From NCBI RefSeq assembly GCF_042676385.1, contig NZ_JBHTHA010000002.1, positions 1,302,001 to 1,366,000 of the forward strand: a DNA stretch of 64,000 nucleotides, written 5' to 3'. The first letter of the stretch is position 1; each line of letters opens with the position of its first letter. Below, one piece after another: positions 24,727 through 33,400 of this stretch. Origin of the DNA: Paenibacillus_E sp042676385. GTDB taxonomy: Bacteria; Bacillota; Bacilli; Paenibacillales; NBRC-103111. The notes under the pieces are model-generated. The model did no database searches. It saw only the letters and a program-made list of their open reading frames with translations, and had not been told where the DNA came from. The translations under genes and the position numbers were made by a program.

Positions 24727-25050
24727 TCACAGTTTCATATTTTTGCGGATCGATGCTACGAGCTCATCGAACTTTTTCGCTTTCTTTTGATACAACGTAC
24801 AGAGCACCCATGTCATAATGAACTGGGCAAAAGCAAAAACCCACGCCCACGAAACAGGTCCAATGGCAGCATGATTGAGAAATTTTGTGTACGAAGTCAA
24901 GATCGGCAACAAAAAGTAGAAGGCTAGAAAAAATACGGTCCACGGCACGATAAACTGCCGCTTTTTCTTCAAGAGCGTCTGAAACTGAGCAGACTTCACG
25001 ATGTCTGAATAACTCTGGGATTTAGCTTTTTTGGCAAATCGAGGGTCCAT
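24727..25050 (-). CDS. DUF485 membrane protein, symporter partner
   Basis: 107 residues, ATG at 25050 after GCAGGAGGCG. Two membrane segments (about 33-55 and 67-90) and the DUF485 pattern: SQSYSDIVKSAQFQTLLKKKRQFIVPWTVFFLAFYFLLPIL and WAFAQFIMTWVLCTLYQKKAKKFDEL-like end. Proteins of this family are encoded just upstream of acetate-type sodium symporters and are thought to assist them; the molecular role is not settled. First gene of the operon with the symporter. Confidence 0.9.
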   Translation of the reverse strand: MDPRFAKKAKSQSYSDIVKSAQFQTLLKKKRQFIVPWTVFFLAFYFLLPILTSYTKFLNHAAIGPVSWAWVFAFAQFIMTWVLCTLYQKKAKKFDELVASIRKNMKL

Positions 25051-25105
25051 GTGTTTCGCCTCCTGCGTGTTTGGTAGAAGCCTGCTTCGAAAACAAAACC
25101 TTTAA

Positions 25106-25120
25106 GGAAAACGCTTGCAA
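25106..25120 (-). promoter_or_regulatory. cre-like site upstream of the acetate symporter operon
   Basis: Read on the minus strand TTGCAAGCGTTTTCC, a near match to the CcpA consensus, about 55 bp upstream of the DUF485 start. Carbon control of acetate uptake would be expected, but the match is not perfect. Confidence 0.45.
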
Positions 25121-25196
25121 TAATGAATTGTCATGCAAAGCATTACTAATACATATACAAAAAAAACCAAGCTTTATGCTTGATTTTTCTTCATTT

Positions 25197-26474
25197 CTAT
25201 GAGGAGACGATCTCAATTTCATCCGTCGCTTGTTCCTTACCGCCAGAAGCCTTCCTATATTTCCAAATAATGAGCAAGCACAAAATAACCGTCAATACAC
25301 CGCAGCTGACAAAAGCACCGTTCGCCCCAAACCTGTCAGCGACATAGCCTGCAAACAGGTTACCAATCGGCGTCGATCCGGCGAATACGAGCGAATACAC
25401 GCTCATGACACGTGCCCTGTACTCCTCTTTGGCATTCATTTGAAGATTCGAATTACTGTTGGTTGCAAACATGATGTTAAAAAATCCGGTAAACGCCAGA
25501 ATCAAGCCACATAGCCAAACGGAGCTGCTTAATCCATTAAAAATAAGACATATCGCAACAAGCAGGCTGGCTATGATACTAATCTGAATCCGTGGCCCTT
25601 GCTTGCTGCGGAAAGACATCGTTAAAGCGCCTGCAAAAGAACCGACGCCCAAGCATGACATGAGTGTGCCGTAGGTGGTCTCTCCCATATGCAGCACATT
25701 TTTAGTGAAGACAGGGATTAAAACATTAAAATTGAAAGCCAACGTGCCGATGACAGTCACAAGCAGTACAGTTTGCGCGAGCAGAGGATCACGGGCAATA
25801 TAGATGATGCCATCCTTTATTTCTTTCATTACGCCTTCGCTGGAGCGCTGCTTCCGCACATAAGGCGCTGCTTGAATATGCAGCAACCCATAGAGAACGG
25901 CGATAAAGCTGATTCCATTCAAAAGAAAGCACCAACCGGCGCCCAGCATCGCCATCATGACAGCACCGATCGAAGGGCCAACGATTCTCGCCATGTTAAA
26001 TGTGGTCGAATTCAAGGCGATCGCATTCATCAAGTCTTCTTTGCCTACGATCTCAATATTAAAAGCCTGCCGTGTCGGCATATCCAGCGTATTATTAAGC
26101 CCGAGCAGCAGCGCAAGGACCAGGATGTAGCTGTATTTCACCGTACCTGTGAGGACTAGCGCAGCCAAAGTAAAGGCGAGAATCATCGCTACCGTTTGGG
26201 TGACCAGCAGGATGTTTTTCTTGGGAAACTTATCGACAATGATGCCCGCGAATAAAGAAAAACAGAGAATCGGCAAAAACTGAAATGCACCGACCAATCC
26301 AAGCTTGAACGGTGATCCCGTAATTTGCAGCACGAGCCAGGATTGCCCGATATTTTGCATCCAGGTGCCGATCAGCGAAACGCACTGCCCTAACCATAAA
26401 TAACGGTAATTGCGATGGGTTAATGCATGAAAATGCCGATCAATAAATGTCGATCCCGTATGTCGTATGTTCAT
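25197..26474 (-). CDS. MFS exporter (DHA3, EntS-like)
   Basis: 425 residues with about 11-12 membrane segments. The start FHALTHRNYRYLWLGQCVSLIGTWMQNIGQSWLVLQITGSPFKLGLVGAFQFLP and the loop AGIIVDKFPKKNILL, plus SLGNTLDMPTRQAFNIEIV-type central loop (GLNNTLDMPTRQAFNIEIVG), place it in the DHA3/EntS branch of the major facilitators, which export drugs, siderophores or other small molecules. Its ATG overlaps the stop of the MarR gene (ATGA), so exporter and repressor are co-translated. A MarR operator lies before the pair. Confidence 0.88.
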   Translation of the reverse strand: MNIRHTGSTFIDRHFHALTHRNYRYLWLGQCVSLIGTWMQNIGQSWLVLQITGSPFKLGLVGAFQFLPILCFSLFAGIIVDKFPKKNILLVTQTVAMILAFTLAALVLTGTVKYSYILVLALLLGLNNTLDMPTRQAFNIEIVGKEDLMNAIALNSTTFNMARIVGPSIGAVMMAMLGAGWCFLLNGISFIAVLYGLLHIQAAPYVRKQRSSEGVMKEIKDGIIYIARDPLLAQTVLLVTVIGTLAFNFNVLIPVFTKNVLHMGETTYGTLMSCLGVGSFAGALTMSFRSKQGPRIQISIIASLLVAICLIFNGLSSSVWLCGLILAFTGFFNIMFATNSNSNLQMNAKEEYRARVMSVYSLVFAGSTPIGNLFAGYVADRFGANGAFVSCGVLTVILCLLIIWKYRKASGGKEQATDEIEIVSS

Positions 26475-26920
26475 GAGTCCCTCTGCTCCTCTGCGAATCG
26501 AGCCGCATTATTGCCCATTTTTTCCAAAATGGAATGCGCCAATCGTTTCTCTTCTTCCGTGAGTCCGAATGTCAATCGTTCCCGCCAATCCGTCAAGACC
26601 TTGCGCACATCTTCCTTGATGGTCAGCGCTTTTGCGGTTAGATGAACTTCGTTGCATCTTTTATCTTTCATACTTACTCGTCGCGTTATGTAGCCTTGCG
26701 CCTCCAGCTTTTTCAGTGCTTTGGCCGTGGTGCCTTTATCGATTTTCAAATAGTCGCTCAATTCTTCTTGCGTGAGGCCGTCTTCCTTATAGAGCGCGTT
26801 CAGGAAAATATGTTGGCCTCTGCCGATATCGAGCGATTGCAAGCGCTCGCCGATATACATCTGGCCATAACGATAGAGCAGAGACACCCAGCGTGGAATT
26901 GAATTCTTGGCATCTATCAT
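26471..26920 (-). CDS. MarR-family transcriptional regulator
   Basis: 149 residues from ATG at 26920 with GGGGGGAAG just upstream; 14 further open codons before it lack such a site. The winged helix-turn-helix spans about 35-105: FLNALYKEDGLTQEELSDYLKIDKGTTAKALKKLEAQGYITRRVSMKDKRCNEVHLT, including the DxR wing motif (DKR). It is the first gene of an operon with the MFS exporter and likely represses both until a toxic ligand binds. The palindrome at 26991-27008 is its probable operator. Confidence 0.9.
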   Translation of the reverse strand: MIDAKNSIPRWVSLLYRYGQMYIGERLQSLDIGRGQHIFLNALYKEDGLTQEELSDYLKIDKGTTAKALKKLEAQGYITRRVSMKDKRCNEVHLTAKALTIKEDVRKVLTDWRERLTFGLTEEEKRLAHSILEKMGNNAARFAEEQRDS

Positions 26921-26990
26921 GTACTTCCCCCCGTTTTGACATGTACAATCCGTTAGTTGCATCGTACCACTATCCCATCATACGCCCATT

Positions 26991-27008
26991 CAGTTGCAAG
27001 TGCAACTG
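26991..27008. promoter_or_regulatory. MarR-type operator palindrome
   Basis: CAGTTGCAAGTGCAACTG, 8-bp arms CAGTTGCA/TGCAACTG around AG, about 70 bp upstream of the marR start. A half site TTAGTTGCA is at 26953-26961. The TTGCA arms are usual for MarR-family operators. Confidence 0.75.
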
Positions 27009-27099
27009 TTTTCAAGGCGGGGTTCGAGGTCTATCTTACAGGCATGTCATCCTCTCTTGCCAGTCTTGGAGACTTGCAATCTGGAGTCTTGGCGAAGAT

Positions 27100-27345
27100 C
27101 TACTTCTCCTGAAAGAGCCTTTTTGGGCGTTACAAGTGCTGGCAGGCGCAAATTCTCGTCTGTAACGCCCGAAAAGGGCCTTAGAGCGGCCGCGACTCGC
27201 TCCACGGCGGAAAAAGCGAGCTGTTGCGCCCGTTTTGGGCGTTACAGACGCTGCCAAGCGCAAGTTCCCACCGGTAACGGCCAAAAAGGGCGTTACCGGT
27301 GCTCTTACTGGCTTCAGCGACGGTCTACTTCACCTGTAACGCTGC
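27100..27345. repeat. GC-rich degenerate tandem repeats
   Basis: GGGCGTTAC recurs at 27125, 27238 and 27288, each followed by a GCTGSCARGCGCAARTTC-like stretch and GTAACGSCC plus AAAAGGGC. CTACTTCTCCTG and CTACTTCACCTG flank the block. Units can pair with each other because GGGCGTTAC is complementary to GTAACGCCC, giving stacked hairpins. The block occupies most of the 497-bp gap between the marR gene and the terminator of the GH3/GH30 gene; no gene is visible in it. Confidence 0.65.
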
Positions 27346-27361
27346 GTCTGACCGATGAAAA

Positions 27362-27411
27362 GAAAAAAACTGTCCCCAGCACACACCAATAGCTGCGCTA
27401 GGGACAGTTTC
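27362..27411 (-). terminator. Terminator of the GH3/GH30 gene
   Basis: On the minus strand AAACTGTCCC pairs with GGGGACAGTTT around a 22-nt centre with its own GCGCAGC/GTGCTG pairing, then a run of T (27363-27369). Confidence 0.85.
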
Positions 27412-27417
27412 ATTCAA

Positions 27418-30400
27418 CTACTTTTTGTAAATGCGGTACATCATGACCGCTGTTTCCGCTCTAGTTGCCGTACTCAGCGGGTGGATCTGACTGCCATCAC
27501 CCGTAATGATGCCATTTTTGGTGAGTGTGGCCGCACTGTCGACCGCGTAACCCGCGATCTCCGCCCGGTCTGCATATTTATCCAGATCCGATGCAGAGCC
27601 TTTTTGCAGTGTTTTCCCTGCAATTTGCATGGCTCTTGCGGTTAATGTCATCATATCTTGGCGGGTGACCGGAGCATTCGGCTCAAATCGGTTACCATCC
27701 GCTCCTTCAGTTACGCCCAATTTCTTAGCGATACCTACAGCACCGTAATAATAATCCGTAGAAGATACGTCTGCGAAAGATTCATTTGATTTTACCTCTG
27801 CTTTTAAGCCTAAAGCTTTGACCAGCAGGAGAACATAGTCCGCTCTCTTCACAGGCGCTCCGGGGGTGTACGTGCTTTCGCCCGTGCCTTCGATAATGCC
27901 TTCCGCAGCCAGTGCATCGATCGCCTCTTTGGCCCAATCATAGCTGCCAATATCCTTGAAAGTCTTGCCGGCATAAGCAACGGCATACCGGCTAAAGTGG
28001 TTCGTTGTGAAGGTCACATACCCCGTTGCAGCATCATACTTGCTGCCTGAAACAGGTGTGATATGCCCTTGATCGTCAATGTACCACACGGTGATTCTTT
28101 CCGGATGAGCCAATTCCTCGGCGGTTGGCGTGTACGGTATGGATACCTGAACTGGCGCGTCCGCGTGATTCCAAGGAACGGCTGCCCCGTTAACTCGCAG
28201 TTGTAAATCTATGACCGGCTTATTGCCGATTTGCGTTTGCAGCGCCGCACTGATACCTGTTTTATCCGCAGAGCTGATTCTAAGCTCGACTTGATCTGAG
28301 GTTGTATCCGTTCCTTGCAGCATATTGCTTGGAATCAATATTTTTCCCAGCTCCGTAACAATCTCCATCTTCTTAGTGCCGTCTTGCTGCATCAGTTGGC
28401 TGGATGGGAGGGTAATGCCATATCCTTGTTGACCGTCCAGCTTCGGAACTTCGATGCGGATTGTTTTCACGCCGGCGGAATTCGCTGATGCTTTGGAAAA
28501 TGCTTCGGTTAGTGATGCCGCTTCAATCGTTGTGATTGCTGCTCCGCTTGCGTCAACGCTAGGTTGCGGTGCTTTAATCGTAGGTATGGAGTCCTCTTGT
28601 ACAGGAGGCGTTACAGGAGAAGTACTATCTCCGCTTCCGCCATTACCGCCAGAGTCACCGCCACCTTGACTGCTTTCTTGAATCAAGTAAGTATAAGGCG
28701 CTACAAAACTTTCTTTCAGGCCATCTCCAACGGCTATCGCTCGAATAACAGCTTGATCTGTAACTTTAATTGCATCCGTGTACAGTGTGCTTGCCGAAGT
28801 CGGCATTGATCCGTCGATAGTGTAGTAAATCTTAGCTCCTGGTGTTGCCGTTGTTAGTGTAACCACTTGAGCTGAAGAATAAGTTCCCGCCTTCAATGAG
28901 GCTCTCGGAAGCAGGGTTCGCTCCTGCGGCACCGCCACAACGTCAGTCGGCTCCAGCGCGAACCAATCCAGATTGAAACCATCGCCTAAATCTAACAACT
29001 TCAAAGTTTGCTCGCCCTGAGGCATGACAACTACATCGCTAACCGTGGAGTAGCTTCCCCAGCCGCCTGTTCCCGGCATTTTCGTCGTCGCCAGTTTAAC
29101 GGCGCCTGAGCTTACCTCTACGGATACGCCGCTTTGCGGTGTAGCGTAGCGATAAGTGATTTTATAGGTGCCAGCTTGCTTAATATTTACCGAATAATTC
29201 AAGAATTTATTGGCGGCCAGGTAACCGACATTTTGGAAAGCCGGTGTGCCGCTATTATCCTGAATGATTCCCTGATCGTCCGCCACATAGCTCTCTGCTT
29301 CCACTTTCAGCTCGCCGCTATCGGACGTCGGCTGTGCGGTCAGCTTATCCAGTTGGATCCAGTTGAGCTCGAAGCCGCCTGCCCCCGCAAATACCCGCAG
29401 CTTTTGCGAACCTGCGTGAAGCTGTACCGTTCCACGAATCGTGAACCAGTTGGTGTTACCGACACTTGGAATGTTAAAATCAGTCAGCTTAGTTCCATCT
29501 TCCGCTTTCAGCACAATGCCTTTGGCGGCTCCGCTGCTGAAGTTAATTCGAAGGGTGGCGACATAAGCCCCATCTTCCGGTACTTGTATCGGGTAGTCGA
29601 TCCAATCGCCAGCATCAAAACCGGTCACCTTCTTGCTGTTGTTCGGACCGCCAGCGAGACTAACACCCTGCATTTTATAGAACTTTTCTGCGGAAATAGT
29701 GCCCGGCACATTCACAGGCGCCACCGGATTCGCAGTACCCAAACAAATGATATCTGCCGTTAAAGCTAATCCGCCCGTAGAATCCGTATAAGCGGTAACC
29801 GGCACATTGAACGTGAGCTTCAAATCCCCGTAATAAGGCGTATTGTTCCAACCTAATTGGACATTTACTTGTGTAGGACTCACATAAGTAACGCTCGTCA
29901 CACTAATGTGACCATCAACAGCTCCAGTTCCGGATACGGTAATGTTCTGCACTTGATCCTGGACGAATTGTCCGCCATTCAAAGTAAGCGGAATCACAAC
30001 ATTATTGACCCCATAAGGAAGCGGTGTCTGCGGCGCAGATAAGCTTTCGCTATCATTTATCTCAGTAAACCTGATGCTTCCACTTACTGGAAGTGTAGGT
30101 CCATAAACGCTTCCGATTACGGTTTCCGTAGAAGCCGCCTCGAGAACTGCCGTCTGATCTGTGTCATAATCCACGCTGCTATTACCGCTGAGCTCGAGCA
30201 AGGCATGCTGATCGTCGATTTTATTCATACTGCCGACTTTTACGCCAGGCAAACCATTCAACTTCCAGTTGGCTGAATGGAGCGGTCCGCTCCAAGTATC
30301 GTTCAGCAGTTGAACGGCAATCTGAGCGCCGGATTCCGAGCCCTCTGCTATGGAATGGTTTTGCTTAGCCAGCAATGTCGGGCCGAATGCCACCCAATCC

Positions 30401-33400
30401 AGGTTGAAGCCTGCGTTATGGACATTCAACTTAAGCGTATGGCTTCCTGCCGTTAAATCCAATGCCCCGGTTACCGTCACCCAATCGATCCAGCCGGTAG
30501 AACCGGATAAATAGGTGGAGCCGATTACGGTGTTATTTTCGCTCCAGTCCGCATGAGGAATCGTGCCGGCCGGTGCTGCATAACGGTAAGTTAAATTGTA
30601 AGTACCTGCTACCGGAACTTCGACGTTATAGGTCATCCAGTCGTTGACGTCGGCATATCCGACAGCCGCTCCGTCTGCCGTATCCTGTACGAGCACACCG
30701 GATGCCGCTGCGAAGTTTTCCGCTTCAAGCAAGCCTGGCAGCTTGATGGCTGCTGCTGCTTTCGTAAAGCTGAGCTTAGACAGATTAAAGTCTTTACCCT
30801 GCGTGGTAAGTGTCAATTTGTGAACGCCTGCACTTAGCGTCACCCGGGTGCGAATGGAGCTGAAATTGTCCCATCCATACGTCTTTTGCGGCAGGGCGAT
30901 GTTCGCCAGCGTTATTCCATCTTGCTTTAACGTAACCGAAGCATTCTCTTGATTTCCCGCATAGCTAAGATCGAAATCATAAGCGCCGCTCTCTTTGACA
31001 TTGACCATATAATCAAATGAAGCCTGTTCTGTTGCACTGGCCGCACCTTGATTCAGGTGTCCGATATACGTGCCGGATTCAATTTGGAAGCTGCCTCGCG
31101 AGCTGTCCATATCCTTGGCGTTGAGCGACCCGGGTACCGATCTGGTTGCCTGCAAACGATCCCAACGGTAAGTTGCCACCGATTTAGCAGGAACGGTCGC
31201 CAGGATTTGCGTGCCGTCCACTAACAGTTTGACAGCCTGATCTTTGGACGTCTGATTGATCACGACCGTGACTATTTTTTTCCCGTCCGGACTTTTAAAT
31301 GAGACGTTCGTAACGGTATCGGCCGAACCGTAATTGCTATCGATTCTCACATAACCGGGCTCTACGAACTTGGAGAATTGCCCCATCAAATAGAATTCTG
31401 GTGCTGCCCAGTAATTGTCGACATTGCCGGAATCGAGAATCAAAGGCGTCGGATCAGGCGTCCCCACCCATTGATGGGTATGGATATCGCTATCGAGCAT
31501 AGCCACCCATGAATTATAGCTGCGCGCCCAGTTGCGGAAATATTTCGCCATCGTATCGGCGCCTTTCGTGCCCCATACAGCGCGTTCCGTCAAATAAACG
31601 TTTTTCTCTGGATACATATCATGGAGCTTGGACATGAGACCCAGATCGCCGCCATAGTCATGGAAGGCGGTTCCGTCAACAGCATCATAGGCCCCCTCCA
31701 CATTATCCTTCAGGATTTGTGCCGGATACGCCATCGTATCCCCGGGATTATGGTCGAAGGTCCAAATTTTCACGTCTTGCAAACCATTCGCATCGAGCTC
31801 TGCCCGAAGCAGCTTGGCGAGTCGCGCTTCCTGCTCCCAAGGCATGCTGGTGCTTGGATAATCGATCTCTAAGAGCGGTTCGTTTTGCATCGTCATTGCT
31901 GAAATCGGAATGCCTTCAGCCTTATAGGCTTGAATGTACTTCACATAGTATTTGGCGAGCACAGGCAAGTACTCATCCTTCACTTGACCGCGAATCATGC
32001 TATCCGTCGTTTTCATCCAGCCCGGAGGACTCCACGGTGAAGCGAAAAATTTCATATCCGGATTGAGCTGCTTGATTTGCTTTAATGTGTCAATGATGTG
32101 GTAATCCCTATCTTTCTGGATGGAGAAATGGTCCAGCCCCACATCTGTCTGTCCAGCCGGCATATCGTCGTAGGTGTAAAAGGTTTGCGCCGTGAAGTCC
32201 GGCGTACCGATGGTCACCCGCGTCATGCTCATGCCGATGCCGTCTGTACGGCTGACCATGCTTTTCAGCACTTCGGTCCTTTTTGCCGGGGACATTTTCC
32301 ACAGATTGTACACCGTCGACTCTTCCATCGACGTACCCATACCGATCATCGACTGGTACGTTTTATCCGGATCGATGTGAATTTCCGTTCCCGCATTGGC
32401 ATCCGGCATCGCGATATCCAGCTTCGGCTGGGCCTCCAGCTTTTTATCTCCCGCTTGATATCGTGGCGCATAATACCAGAGCGTATTAGAAGGGTCTCTC
32501 TCGTTTGTGATCCAAGATTCAACCGCACTTGGCTGAATAACCGTTTGCGGCGTCTGCGGAATCGTTCCACCGCCGCCATTGTCACCATTGTTACCATTTC
32601 CTTCGTCTATAGGCGGTACGTCACCGACGCGTTTAAACTCGATCCAGTTCAAGTTGATAGAGCCGCCTGTATAAACAAGGCGAATCTTCTGGGTGCCCGC
32701 TTGGCGCAGAACCACGTTATTGACCGTCTTCGTTTGCCAATTTTGCCAACCGCCCGTGCTTCCCACGGAAAGGGTGCCCAGCGTATTGCCGGCGGCACTC
32801 GTAATTTTCATACCTGTGGCACCGTCCAAATTTGCTGCGTAACGGAAGTCGACCGCATAGGTACCGGGACTGCTTACGTTGATTTTGTACTCCAGCCAAT
32901 CGTTCGGGTCAGACCAGCCGACGTCTTTGGTGCCTTCACTGGAATCCTCCAGCTGTAGTCCGCTCTGTGCGGTGAAGCTCTCTGCTTCGATCTTCCCGGG
33001 AACCGCTTGCGCTGGGATACTAGGATCATCATCCGGCTTCGCAGGTTTTGGTGGAAGCGCTGGTGTCACGGTATTCTTGGTTAAGCCATAACCATAATCG
33101 AACAAGACATAAGGATTCGGCGAAGTACGATCCCACATCGGGTACGATTCCACATAAAAAGGCCAACGGATCGGCAGTTTGCCGGTAAAATCGTAGTTAC
33201 CGAATAATACATCGGCAACGCCTTGACCTTCTGTACCAGGCAGCCAAGCTGCAATAAGCCCTGCCCAGTCGCTCATTTGATCGCTAATCGTGAGCGGTCT
33301 TCCGGAAACAAGAACAACCACAATTGGAATGTTCGGATTCGTAGAACGAATATTTTGCAACGTCGCCAAATCTTCCTGATCCAAGTTCAGATTATTCGTA

